This document shows, piece by piece, positions 47,690-60,462 of a stretch of DNA of 64,000 nucleotides (position 1 is the first letter of the stretch; each line of letters starts with the position of its first letter). Location: contig CM034139.1 in the NCBI GenBank assembly GCA_019914995.1, positions 2,768,461-2,832,460 on the forward strand. Direction: 5' to 3'. The position numbers and the translations under genes were made by a program. The stretch comes from Acanthochlamys bracteata (taxonomy: Eukaryota > Streptophyta > Magnoliopsida > Pandanales > Velloziaceae). Below the pieces are notes generated by a model. It had not been told where the DNA came from, did no database searches, and worked only from the letters and a program-made list of their open reading frames with translations.

Positions 47690-49300
47690 ATATAATTCCG
47701 TATATGCACGGACTAGAATAGCTTGACGACTTTTAAAATTGTTAGATATAGAAGATATATCTTTGGAGTTGTAGAGATTTGTAAGAAGATCCATAAGTCA
47801 TTTAGCTTCTTTTATTATTTCTATTAAAACAACAAATTTTGATTCCATATTTGAGTGTACCGATATTTATTTCATAGGTTTCCAAAGAACTATAGCTCCT
47901 TCAATAGTAAACCAAACTTGAAATAGACTCATTAGTTTACACTAGATATCCAACTAGCTTCTGTATATTTTTTCAAGATTGAAGAAAACTTTGAATACTA
48001 TAGACTATAGTTTTTTATTTTTGTAAGATAATGAAGAACTCTGTAGTAGCCTTCCAATTTTCAAAATAGATTGGTAGTAATCTATTTAGTTTACTAAATG
48101 TAAAGCACTACATAATGTTATACATTGCATTGCACATATAAATTTCTAATAACACTTGCATATTCAAGTTGTGCAATTATTTTTCCATCATTCTTAACAA
48201 GTTTTATATTTGTATTAGAAGGTAAATTAGCTTTTTTAACTTTTTCCATATTAAACTTATTTACCACTTTCTCTATATAGTTGATACCTAGGATGGTATT
48301 TCTACTAGCTGATACCTAGGACTAGGATGGTATCAAATCTTTTTTTTTCAATGGAAGGATTTTGATTCTATTATGCATTTCATGTCATTACTCACAATTA
48401 GCATGTCATCCATATAAAAATAAATAAAAATGATACAATCATTGTATATTTTTGTATATAAACATTTATCAGAATGCTATATATAAAATCATTAGAAAGA
48501 ACATCCATATCAATTGTTTCATACCATCATTTAGATGCTTGTTTTAAACCGTATAATGATTTAACAAATTTTCTTTCGAAATCTGCAATAAACGAACCTT
48601 TCCTTCTTTTGGTTATTCTAAAATTTCTCGAACTTTCTTTTTTTTTTAGGATCTAGCATTTTTTTCTTCTTAGAGTCACTCTTATTGAAATAATTGGCCT
48701 TATTTACAGCATTTGCTTTAAATAACCATCACAAGAGTCATCAATATTATTTTTTTCTTAACTCTTTTTCAATTCAAGAATGTTTCTAAAATTGTTCCAA
48801 GAAAAGAAAATCTTAAAAACTATGAATATTTTTTCCTATAACTCTTCAAAATAATTTTACATTATTGCACCCAATTGAAAAGCATCAAGAAGGTCATCTT
48901 AACCCTCATTTTGTTAGGTAACTTGCAATTTATGCACTTGACTTAAAATATGTTTATCATCAATATTTAAAATCAAAATATTTTGAGATTAAAGCTTTCT
49001 TTGTACTTTCTATGTCTGTCTTATTTATAAATTTCAGAGTATTTCAAAATTTGCTTATATAAATAGTATATTTGTAAAGATCATAAAGATGATCAAACAT
49101 CTTGTTCAAAATATGACCATGACAAACGAGTTCATCTTGGTCTCACTTATTCTTTCATTCTTCAATTTTATTAGAATCTTCAATGCAATTAGAAGAAACT
49201 TTATGTATTCTTTCAACAAATGTGAGAAGAAAATTTTAAATTAATTCAACAAAGGAGACTTGAAGCACATGTATAATTCGTACGCTTTTCTTAAAACGTT
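47690..49300 (-). pseudogene. Internally deleted Ty1/copia relic (-)
   Basis: In minus-strand order: a gag-like block near 48880-49080 (STKKALISKYFDF, HILSQVHKLQV), an RT active-site phrase near 48410 (FYMDDMLIVSNDM, equivalent to YVDDMLIAG), and an RNase H block near 47770-47850 (NMESKFVVLIEIIKEAK, equivalent to STMESEFVALAAAGKEAE). Gag lies only about 0.5 kb from RT, so the integrase is deleted. Many stops. Confidence 0.65.
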
Positions 49301-49629
49301 ATTTGTATCCTCTCAAAGATTACTTTTGAATTTCTCACTGCAAATCGCTTATAGGATGTGACAAGTTTTCTCTAATTTTTGAATTCTGCATAAAGAAAAG
49401 TAAAAAAGAAAAACTTCCTTGAATCTAAAAGGACATTTATGGTTATCATAATGATTTGATAATTTATCAAATAAGTATTCCAATCAAACTACTAATTAAA
49501 ATCACTTTTTAGAAAAAATAACGACACATTACAAATAGTTATCATATCACTATTTTATTTATTTATATTTAACTAATTTTAACAAATACTCCACAGAGTT
49601 TTGTTAGATTTGAAAAGCTTAAAGGTTTG

Positions 49630-49876
49630 TTTAAAATACACCGAATTTCACTTTATTTCTTTAGATTTTGAGTTCGATCACTTTACGTGTTTCAATTGTT
49701 ACTCCGAACTCTATTTTTACTTTCATATTGAACTTAACTTTTATTAAAATTTAACTTCAAATTTCACTTTACTTCACTTGTTTTAAATGTCATTCCGAAT
49801 TTTGATTTCACCGAACTTTACTTCATAAAATTCAGTTTCGTAAAACTCAATTACGTGTATTTAAAAGACGCCTAAA
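49630..49876. mobile_element. Probable Tourist-like MITE, about 245 bp
   Basis: Imperfect terminal repeats: AGGTTTGTTTAAAATACAC at the left and the complement of AGGCGTCTTTTAAATACAC at the right. Interior rich in AACTTTACTT/AACTCAATT words similar to 47168-47342. The flanking target duplication is not clean. Confidence 0.55.
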
Positions 49877-50439
49877 ATTACTCTCAAAAGTCATGTGAAG
49901 CGAGCGTTAACTGATAACGGCCAACGTATTCGTTCCGTAAACTTGTTCATATGGTGCACCATGCTCTTGCTCTGCTGGTTTCAACTTAAAGCGCTTGTCG
50001 GAAACAAGTATCCAAGTTGCTTGAAGTCTACTACCTGTTAACCAGAAACTCATGTCGTATGTAGGAACTTCAACAAAAGATTACAATCTACCAAAAATAA
50101 CTCCATAATTTTGTCTAAGGCAAAAATCTGTACGCAGAAAATCGGACAATTGTTTTTAACGTCAATTCAAGCTTCCCACTTTTATAATCACATAATCCCC
50201 GCAGAATTTCTTTTTAACGTCTACCGATGCATATTATTTTAACTATATTGATTTGTGAAGATTAATGGCATTGCCGGGGACCATGTGTTACAGCCTTGTC
50301 AAGTACTAACTGTATGTTATTTTATGATAAGAAATAGGTACCGACCATGTGAGCAAGTAGATCGGAATCACTTCTTGAAGTGGTAACTAATGGACCGCAG
50401 CAGTCAGAAAGTTATTTGTTACGTTGATCTAGCGAAGTT

Positions 50440-50765
50440 TAAGAGTAATTATAAATTATATTTTTTCAAAATAAAAATAATTTTATTTTATTTTGAAAAA
50501 TAATTTTTATTTTTTTGATTAAAAAATAATAATAACATTTTATAATATATTTTTTATATTTAAAATTTTTCGTACACGCAGTTAAAAAAATTGCGCACGA
50601 TTTTTTCTGAAAAGTTACTTAGCGTAATTTTTTTTGTAATTTGTAAGTTAAAAAAGTAACTTATAAATTATCTATCCAAATACCTCTTATTTATTATTTG
50701 GAGCTTTTTTTAACTTATAAGTTGAAGAAAGCTTATCTAAACGGCACCAATATCTCAAACTTCAA
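50440..50765. mobile_element. AT-rich MITE-like stretch
   Basis: Ends in TTATAAGTTGAAGAAAGCTT followed by ATCTAAACGGCACC, a phrase common at one end of small plant DNA transposons, and contains internal palindromes (AAGTTACTT, ACTTATAAGT). The other end could not be matched. Non-coding. Confidence 0.4.
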
Positions 50766-51128
50766 ACAAAAACCCAAAACTTGCATGTCAATAATGCCTA
50801 ACTTTTGAATGTTGAAGGTCATCTATTGTCTAATCCGTTTTGTGCAGCAACAATATTTCATACTTCAAACAAAACACCAATCTTGCATGTCGATGATTCC
50901 TAACTTATCAAAGTTCAAGGTCATCTAATTTTCCAAAAATAAGGAATAAGAATCTTCCTAATAACCAACCCAAGAAAGCTTAAGGCAAGAAGCTAACAAA
51001 ATCCATCTTTACTCGTACCTTTGCATGCACTCAAAGCACATGGGCGTAGTTCAATACTAACTTTCAAATGCCACCACAAGGACAAGAAAACATTCTTGCT
51101 TCCCTCAAACCTTTGAAGAAGAAGAACC

Positions 51129-51440
51129 ATGGCGTCTTTTACCCGGTCACAGCCCTTAATAGTCTATCCAACATCAATCACCACTCAACCCTCGCCGGCC
51201 TCAAGGAGCTCCTATGTTCCTGTGTTTATCGCGATTGGCGTGATTGTAGCACTTGCCATAATCTCATGCCTCATCGGACAAATCTGTGCTCGACGGTATT
51301 TGAGACCGAGGCCAAGAAGAGACCATGCATTGCATACAAGCAATGATATGGAAGAAGGAATAGAGATGGGAGTTCCTATGGGAAAGCCTGGAGGGCCAAG
51401 CATAGATCGACACAAGGCACACGCCATGGAAAAGCTCTGA
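51129..51440 (+). CDS. Small single-pass membrane protein, 103 aa, function unknown
   Basis: Complete single-exon gene. ATG 51129 sits in ideal plant context (ACCATGG). The N-terminus MASFTRSQPLIVYPTSITTQ is followed by a Ser/Pro-rich stretch, one hydrophobic helix at about residues 30-50 (VFIAIGVIVALAIISCLIG), a basic/Cys stop-transfer segment QICARRYLRPRPRR and a Gly/Pro-containing tail. The layout fits a family of small plant membrane proteins of unknown function that share MAS..RS...VYP and a C..RRY motif after the helix. Probably N-out, C-in at the plasma membrane or ER; this is inferred from charge. It converges on RPS23 780 bp downstream. Confidence 0.8.
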   Translation: MASFTRSQPLIVYPTSITTQPSPASRSSYVPVFIAIGVIVALAIISCLIGQICARRYLRPRPRRDHALHTSNDMEEGIEMGVPMGKPGGPSIDRHKAHAMEKL

Positions 51441-52219
51441 AACTGAACCAACAAAAGTCGAAGCAGTTCCAGTTGCTGGTTCCTCTGAAGAATGATGTGT
51501 TTTGCAAGAATGAAGATAACCCTTCGTAAGTGTTCTGTTTTTTGCTCGTCAAAATCATGACTGACTTCCCACTTCTTCGTTTCAACCTTTTACTACTTGG
51601 CAACTTATCATCTGAATCAATACAAAATATTTTCCCGGTCCTAGTGAAGCTGCTATATTTTCTTGTAACATTTATCACATTATTTCTTATAATCAAAATG
51701 ACTGAGTTAACAAAAAATTTCCATCATAGACAATGTTTAGCAACATCACTTGCTACCCATAAGGCTACAACATCGAATACTGTAGACAAATTACATGAAT
51801 TTCATTTTAGCTTTAAAATTTGCAGAGAACACAACAGAATTCTACTAGCCACGATGGGGCAGTTTACAAATTACACACAGGTTTGCATCAGAGCTATGGT
51901 ATATCATCAAGGCCAATAAGTACATACAGCTAACTGAGCTTACACATTAATGTGCTTATGACGCAGACTACCATAAGCAAGACCTGTACAACATCATCAT
52001 GGGAGCACAAGACTGAGATTTTGTAGTAAGGTGACTAATCATTTAGAAAATGGAACTCAAATTGGCATTTGCAAAGTTATAATTCTGATAAGTGCCTATA
52101 AAAGTTCATCGATAACAGTCAACAAAGATTACACAATGAAAGTAGTGGACAAATACATCACTACGAAACAAAATCTCCATCCCATGCAAGAGACATGTAA
52201 GTTATCACCGCCAAAGCAC
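51441..52219. other. Intergenic stretch between convergent genes
   Basis: Contains the 3' UTRs of the small membrane-protein gene (+) and of RPS23 (-). The 129-codon frame at 51530-51919 shows no domain and runs through T-rich UTR-like sequence. No other gene seen. Confidence 0.5.
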
Positions 52220-54231
<2,012 letters not shown>

Positions 54232-54242
54232 CTTGTTCGGCT

Positions 54243-54311
54243 TTCGTCTCTCTTTCTCTCTCTCTCTCTCCCTCCCTCCGCTCCTCTTCGCACTCTCTCT
54301 CTCTCTCTCTC
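54243..54311 (-). repeat. GA/CT-rich microsatellite in the RPS23 leader
   Basis: Two runs of CT repeats (GA on the RPS23 sense strand) separated by a CCTCCCTCCGCTCCTCTTCG segment, just upstream of the RPS23 ATG. Such purine-pyrimidine repeats are common in plant 5' UTRs and core promoters. Confidence 0.9.
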
Positions 54312-54340
54312 GTGCGGCGGCAGACAGAAATGCTTTATGA

Positions 54341-54348
54341 AAACCCTA
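54341..54348. promoter_or_regulatory. Telo-box upstream of RPS23
   Basis: AAACCCTA, a motif enriched in promoters of plant ribosomal-protein and translation genes, 110 bp upstream of the RPS23 ATG. The match is seen directly; its activity is inferred from the known promoter class. Confidence 0.55.
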
Positions 54349-54430
54349 GCGCTAACTATATCAGTTGGTCCAAGGGTATTTATGTAACTCCCACATTATT
54401 AGATTGTTCCCGATCAAACCGGATCAGAGG

Positions 54431-54981
54431 TAGGGGTGGCAAATTTCGATCCGACCCGTAAAAATTTGATCCGATTCGAAAAAATCGAACTTGGATCAAG
54501 CCTTACTCGGATTCATGGTTGATTTATAGTCGATCCGAAAAATTTAAACGGATTTTGGTCGAATTCAGATTGATCCAAAATTGATCCGTTTAATCTGTAT
54601 AACTATTTATATAATATATATTAAAAAATAATAAAAATTTTGAATTTAATTTGTGTATATATATATATTTTTTAATTTATCTTAATTTTAACTAATTTTT
54701 ATTTAATTTATAAAATTTGTCAAAATTAATATTTTTTTTAAATATATTATAATTAATAATATATATATTATTATTAAAAAATTAATTTTTATAATTTATA
54801 TTTAATAATTTAATTATTAAATGGGTCAATTCGAGTTTGATCCGATTATAAATAGGTTGGATTAGGGTTGATAATTTTGACTCATATAAATAAATGGATC
54901 GAGTTATGATTGAATAATTTTGATCCGGTTATTATATGGATCGATCCGGAATCGACCCATTAACCCATATTGTCACCCCTA
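54431..54981 (-). mobile_element. hAT MITE, GATCCG-rich family, copy C (551 bp), inverted
   Basis: Ends TAGGGGTGGCAA and TTGTCACCCCTA are 12-bp terminal inverted repeats with one mismatch. The interior is the reverse complement of copies A and B (GATCCGGTTATTATATGGAT near 54920). Candidate 8-bp flanks ATCAGAGG / GTTAGGGG agree at five positions only, so the target duplication is weak. It lies 200 bp upstream of the RPS23 ATG, inside what could be its promoter. Confidence 0.82.
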
Positions 54982-54984
54982 GTT

Positions 54985-55243
54985 AGGGGGTGTTTGGCAT
55001 TACATTTTTCAAACACTCCTTTTCTATTTTTCGTTTCACATTTTTCAATACATATTTTTATAAGTATTTAAAAAATTTATTTAAAAATTTAAAAATTATA
55101 GAAAAATTATATGTAGTGAGATTTTTTTATTGTATGCTTTTATTTTTTAAAAAAATAAAAAAATTAGAGCTCATTTTTTAAAAAAAATATTTTCTATTCT
55201 AAAAAAACTCTATTTTATAAGCACTTTCAAATGCTAGTGTATA
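54985..55243 (+). mobile_element. AT-rich MITE, copy 2 of the family at 39440-39760
   Basis: Starts GGGGGTGTTTGGCATTACAT directly after the hAT MITE. The AT-rich interior matches the reverse complement of 39480-39700, and it ends with TTATAAGCACTTTCAAATGC. Non-coding. Predicted peptides from the two copies look alike only because the DNA is repeated. Confidence 0.65.
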
Positions 55244-56097
55244 CTGGATTGGTCGAACTGCAAACGCGTCAAAATTGGGTCCAACTTCGTCTTAAGAATG
55301 CAACGCAAATTTAACTTTAAATTGGGTGCGATTAGTTGAGCCTAATACATGTCAAACGGGTTCAAATTTTCAAATCGACTCCAACTCCAATTACCATTAT
55401 GGTTGCAACTTATTCGGATTTATCTTGTAAAAAATATTAAAATCTGTAATTATCAAAATAAAATCTAATAATGAAAATTTGTTATACCAGAAGCATACAT
55501 TAATTAATGATCTTTGTACTGTGGCTAAATGCTTTTTTTTCTTGTTTATGTATTTTGTAAATGTTCATTTTGATTAGTTTAGCTAGTTAATAGAAAGTTA
55601 GCTATGACAATATGTTATTAGATGAGAAACTACTTAGTCTTAAAAATGTAAGTATTCCTAATAATACAATTCAAGTATTCAGAATATTTTCGAGATCAAA
55701 TCATAGCTGTTAAAACCGAACTGAATATCGATCCAAAAACTTGTCCGGATCAGCAAGATGTAGTTTGACTCGGCGGGTTGACCCCGTCGGTATGGTTGGC
55801 TTCATTCGTATATTCCCAACACGCACACTTTTTGATCGATCGATTAGTACAGCAACAATAAATTTTCCTCATTTATTTCTCCGGTGACAGCAATCAAACA
55901 CTGATATACCTTTCTCCCTCGTACTATCCGCTTAGCTCTCCTCTTTTCTTAGCGCACGTATTGTCTTACTCTACAGCAAAGACAGGGTCCACAATACCAG
56001 TGTCCTATTCACCCGCATCGGCGCCTTCTACATCTTATGCCTCCTTGAAAAACTCGCTCAAGCTATTCTTTGGCGATCTCTACGCTAGGGTTTCCGA
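55244..56097. other. Intergenic stretch; possible 5' flank of the RRM pseudogene
   Basis: The last part (about 55850-56097) is CT-rich, GC-richer than the surroundings, and ends in CTAGGGTTTCCG directly before the pseudogene ATG, as in plant leaders. No other gene seen. Confidence 0.4.
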
Positions 56098-56373
56098 ATG
56101 ACTATGCCGGGAAAATCATGGCCGACGCTACCAACTGTTGATGAGCTAGTTGGTCCTTCTGATATGTTGTATGTCGATTGGATCTCGACGGAGACTTCAG
56201 ACCCTAATTTAATCAAAGTTTTCAAGCCTCACGGAGCCCTCTATTACTTGGCTATGCATGATGACATTAGGAGTTATGTATCTTAGGTCTTTGATGAGGT
56301 GAAGAAAGCTCTAGAAGCATTACAGGGAACAAAAGTCTGCAGTGTTCTTTTGAAGATTGAGTTTGCCCGCAAG
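56098..56373 (+). pseudogene. FPA-like RRM gene fragment with a stop codon
   Basis: Resembles the first exon of FPA/SPEN-type RNA-binding proteins. ATG 56098; PSDMLYVDWISTETSDPNLI matches the RRM start (PSNNLWVGNL...DL), followed by KVFKPHGALYYLAMHD and RSYVS, then an in-frame TAG at 56284-56286. The same frame continues after the stop with VFDEVKKALEALQGT and LLKIEFARK, equivalent to the RRM end LQGT...KIEFARP, to a possible donor at 56374. RNP2 is altered and RNP1 lost. No further exons were found downstream, so it is a truncated duplicate. Confidence 0.65.
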
Positions 56374-57307
56374 GTTCGTGTAAATACCTTTTGAATTTTG
56401 ATTGCTACCGAATAGGATTGGGATATTGATATTTGTTTCTTTTTCTTCAAAGATTTTGTTGCCTTTTTTTTTTTTCCTTTCTTGAAATAAGATTAAGATC
56501 TTGCCGTAAGGTTAAGGTTCTTATTCTTTTTTTGTTCATATGAATTTTGGAAGCTTTCATATTCTTTTTAATTCATCACAGGTCGACCTGTCCGGCCGGG
56601 ACGACGATTTTTTTATGAACTCGGCTAAATCGATCCAGATCGATGATAAGTCGAATTAATTTGCAGCTCCGGATCAGTTTGTGCTTTGGCTCGACTCAGG
56701 CAATCCGATTCGAGTCTGCCAATTATGGATCAAAGAATCACTCTAACTCTAAACAGGAAACCCATGCTTAGGTTACCCATGTTGAATAGTGTTTTTTCAT
56801 CTTAATTTCTAGGAAGAACGAAAACTACAACATTAGTTTCAAATAGAAAAGATTATAATTGTAGTTAACTAAAGTAAGGATAATGATTTGGAAAATTTTT
56901 TACCATCCAGATAAAAGTTTGTTTGGGCAACTTTTAGATATTAATTAGGTAACAAATATATCTCTTCAGTGTTGTGGAACATTCCAATAATATCTAGAAT
57001 TCTGATTTCTTCCTTCCGATGATTCACTTTGTTATTTTGTTTGTGACAAATCATTTGTTCCATGAAAAATGGGATTTTCTTCTTTCACATGAAACATATC
57101 GTAGAAACATTTTCCATAGTTCAATCTTTATCTTTTTATATTGTTAGAATGTCGAGACAGTACACAAACACAAGCCTAAATTCCACTTCTTCTCCTTCAT
57201 TGCCTCGTAACCAAACTGACTCAGAGAGACGTCATAGGAACTCAATATGTAATGTTTATGTTATAGTGTTAAGAAAGGTAAGAGAGGAGGAAAGACAAAG
57301 TACAACC
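56374..57307. other. Intergenic stretch, no gene seen
   Basis: A GC-rich island at about 56580-56720 (GTCCGGCCGGGACGACGATT) stands out from the AT-rich surroundings but has no open frame or family match. It may be debris of the same duplicated or captured sequence as the neighbouring pseudogenes. Confidence 0.35.
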
Positions 57308-57880
57308 ATGCAACACTTTCTGGTCGTAGATGATAGCTTCGTCGACTCTGCTAGCATTGTTTTGCTTCTCAAGCACTCCAACTGTTGTGTGATAACAACA
57401 GGCGGTGGTGTTAAAAATTCATATTTTCTACCTAAAATTTTTAACGAAAATGGAAAAATGGTTCAGAACTTATAAAAATCTATCAAAAAATCAGACAAAT
57501 AATATAACATGAAATCGACTAGTTTAACAGACATTTAAGTGTGTAAAGGCTTGGTCTAAACTTACGGACTCTAATATCCTATAAAAGATTTGGATCTTCT
57601 ATCATAATCTTAAAATAAAGAGTAGAGTTATTCAAAATTTATAATACATAGGAGATATATTAGATTGATAATGTAGACCTAAATTTACTACTTCAACATA
57701 TTGGAGAAAGTAGGTGGAGCTGCTAGGTTCAAAAGAATCTGCAGATATGATGATGATCATAGTCGACTACTCAATGCCTAAGATGACTAGATTTGATCTT
57801 CTCTAATAGTGGTCTTCAAGATTGATGTAGATACTTGTAGTGATCATGTCTTTTGAGAACTAACCAACAAGAATCAATTG
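57308..57880 (+). pseudogene. Type-A response regulator (cytokinin signalling) pseudogene
   Basis: Two exon-like pieces of a receiver domain. 57308-57415: MQHFLVVDDSFVDSASIVLL matches the FHVLAVDDSLVDRKVIERLL start with the acidic DD pair, then LKHSNCCVITTGGG. 57717-57879: ELLGSKESAD, then IIVDYSMPKMTRFDLL, matching LIITDYCMPGMTGYDLL with the phosphoacceptor Asp at 57765-57767, followed after two stops by ILVVIMSFEN, stop, PTRIN, matching IPVVIMSSENVPSRIN. In total there are at least four in-frame stops. The segment with the conserved Lys is missing. The 300-bp gap between the pieces is probably an old intron. Confidence 0.72.
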
Positions 57881-59614
57881 GTACAATCAACAAGTTCACT
57901 TTTTTTGTTTTCTAAAATATTTTAAAGTTGCACTTATATGTATATCAGTATATCTCAAAGATTCATGTAACAAAGGTGTATGAAAGAGGGAGTGGAAGAG
58001 TTCTTGATGAAAAGGTTTTTTGATTAAGTAGGCCATATCAATTTTGAATTTGAAATTTACGTTTTTCAAAGTCATATTAGGATTAGAAAGGATTAAAATG
58101 CTCCCAACTCAGTTTTTGGATGTGAGAAAAATTTTGTCTAAATACAAATTCGATTTTTATTGAATCATACAACATAATTCTAAGTGTATTCATAAAAGAT
58201 TTTGAAGATGTATTTTATTCATGTTAAGTGCCTCTTTACACATATAAAAAAAAATATTAAGATCAAATAGAGTTCAGATATACTAAAAAGTTCATTGGAT
58301 AAAGTTGACAAAAATACACAAAATTTTTAAAAATATGCTCGCGTTGGGTTATACAGGGTTGCAAAAGGTTGCACAAGTTTGATTAATAATAGCATTGTGA
58401 AATATTTTTTAAAAATATTATAATTCATTTGGTAAGGATAACTATTTTTTATTTAAAATATCTGAATTCGAAGTCTAATGAGAATTTATTTTAAATTTTC
58501 TAAAAGTTTATTCTAAATGATAACTTAAATGCATCTATACCGTTGAACCCAAAGTGTCACCCGTGTAACCTTATTCTACTCACACGAATCACACTTGTGG
58601 CCCTATAGCGATGCGATCCCGTGATCCTATTTTGGTTGCACACGTGGCTCGCATAGAGTTGTGCTTGGGTTTGCACTAGTGGCATGTGTTGCGCAAACTA
58701 CTGAACTAAATTACGACCCTGTGCGAAGTGCCATTAGTGCGACCACATATATTCTTACAGAGTTGCCACTGATCGCACTATTGATCATATAGTGCAACCG
58801 TGTTAGCTTTGAGTGCGACCCATTCGATTATGGACTATGCAAACTACTAGACACAAATACATTCTTATCACCAGGTCGCAGTTAGATCAACAACGTAAAT
58901 TTAGATTAAGTCACTAATTAGATTTTTAGAAAATATAAGATGAAATTTTCTCACTGAGGGTCTACCTCATATCTGTTAAATAAGAGACAATTATTCTGAC
59001 CAATTTAAAAATAATATATCTTTTAAAGATTTCGCTATGTTTATTATTAATCAAAATTTTATGACCTTATTGCGACCATATGCGACACTTGATGAGCGTA
59101 TTTTTTCACAATATTCTTTTCCAACTTTTTATATAAAGTATACTTTACTTGAACCCCATTTAATGTTAATAATTTTTATAAATATAGAAAATACTTATAA
59201 TATTTTTTGAACAATAATTGTTCGAAATTATTACGAATGCACTTAAAGTAAAACCATATGATTGAAATTAATTTTAAAGAGAGTTAATCTCAGGACTAGA
59301 AACTAAATTGAGAAACATATAACCTTAAAGACATGACTAGAAAAACAATTTTAAGATGGATGTAACCTACTTAATAAAAAAATATTGATGAAACCTGTGT
59401 TTTGCGATATGGGTCGCGGCTCAGCAGCCTTGTGATCAGATGATTTCGGTTAATGCAACACCATGGGTACCTCAGGCACGTGATCAAAGATCAGATAAGA
59501 CAGTTGTGTGAAGACAGAGGACGGATTAAACGAAAAAAAAAAAGAAAAAAAAAGAGGAACTCTACAAGTAGCTAATCTTTTGTTATTATGCAAAATTGAG
59601 GCTTATATCTTCAC
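57881..59614. other. Intergenic stretch, no gene seen
   Basis: 58330-58870 is less AT-rich than its surroundings and repeats short words such as GTTGCA and GTGCGACC, but no frame stays open and no family is recognised. An A-rich run lies at 59535-59555. Confidence 0.4.
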
Positions 59615-60140
59615 ACAGCCAAGTACGACGCGATCTACACGAGCGTTGCCGTGAAAAATTAACGTTTTCGTTGAGAACTCCCCCATTGTTGATGAACCAT
59701 CACCGTAACCTGGTGGAGATAAGATCTACGGCAGTGATCACAACCGGAAACATCAAGATGGCAGCAATAAAGCGGAGCTTCAGAGAGGATCGATGCGAAC
59801 GAGCGTGAACAGTAAATATCAAACACGCGATCTGACTGCGAGTAGCAGTGACGGCAAGGAGCGCACTAAAGCTAAACAACATCGCTACCAGTGTCAAGAA
59901 CCATAAACCTGTACACCGCCGAAGTCCGACCCCAACACAAGTACTTCCCACTCCCTTGTGATAGCCTAGAAATAACAGGACTGCTGAAACCTGAACGTTG
60001 TCCACGGGGCCTCGTTCTATACCCTGCTACTCCAGCAATCTTTTTCACCAACGTCAATGCACGGCGTGGCATGACGGTGAAGTCTCCTGCTGAGAATCTC
60101 TTCTGGATCAGTTGCTTCAGGAAGAAGCAAATCACAGTGA
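59615..60140 (-). pseudogene. Pepsin-like (A1) aspartic protease pseudogene fragment
   Basis: Minus-strand remains of a plant nepenthesin/ASPG-type protease N-terminal half. GFSSPVISRLSQGSGKY (near 60000) precedes YRFMVLDTGSDVV with the first catalytic Asp (DTGS) intact. The same frame then reads stop-L-stop before CAPCRHCYSQSDRVFD; the usual WxQC motif has thus lost its Trp and Gln codons to TAG (59872-59874 and 59866-59868). It continues SRSFASIL and DVSGCDHCRRSYLHQ, then a frameshift leads to YGDGSSTMGEFSTKTLIF and RVDRVVLGC, where homology stops. No C-terminal half or second catalytic Asp is present. Confidence 0.82.
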
Positions 60141-60431
60141 GCTAAGTTAACTTTGAGACTAGTGAAAGAGTCGAGATCTTGTTTTTGGTTTTGTTCTTTT
60201 GTGAAACTTTGGCCATTTCACTAGTACTTCATTTTGTATTTCCTAGGAAAAATAAAAGAGCCGACCTCCTTCAACCACAACCCTTCTTCCCATTTCATCG
60301 TAAGTCATTTCCTAGCCAACATTAACCTACGGGTCAACCCGCTGACCCACCGAATTGACGCGCAATCCGAACACCATTTTGGATCGTCGATCTGGTCATT
60401 TTTTACAACATTGCAAACTAGCCCTTCTCTC

Positions 60432-60435
<4 letters not shown>

Positions 60436-60462
<27 letters not shown>
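60436..60462 (+). repeat. A27 homopolymer
   Basis: Twenty-seven consecutive A. It could be the tail of an old retroposed transcript on the plus strand, but no target duplication or recognisable cDNA body was found upstream. Confidence 0.85.

Noticed and set aside
51530-51919. 129-codon plus frame after the small membrane-protein gene
   Set aside because: Lies in UTR/intergenic DNA, begins without a convincing start context and has no domain.
57062-57307. N-terminal extension of the frame containing the response-regulator relic
   Set aside because: Low-complexity Ser/Thr/Asn-rich sequence; receiver homology starts only at 57308.
60436-60462. A27 as the poly(A) tail of a processed pseudogene
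   Set aside because: The nearest gene fragment (aspartic protease) is on the opposite strand, and no target duplication is visible.
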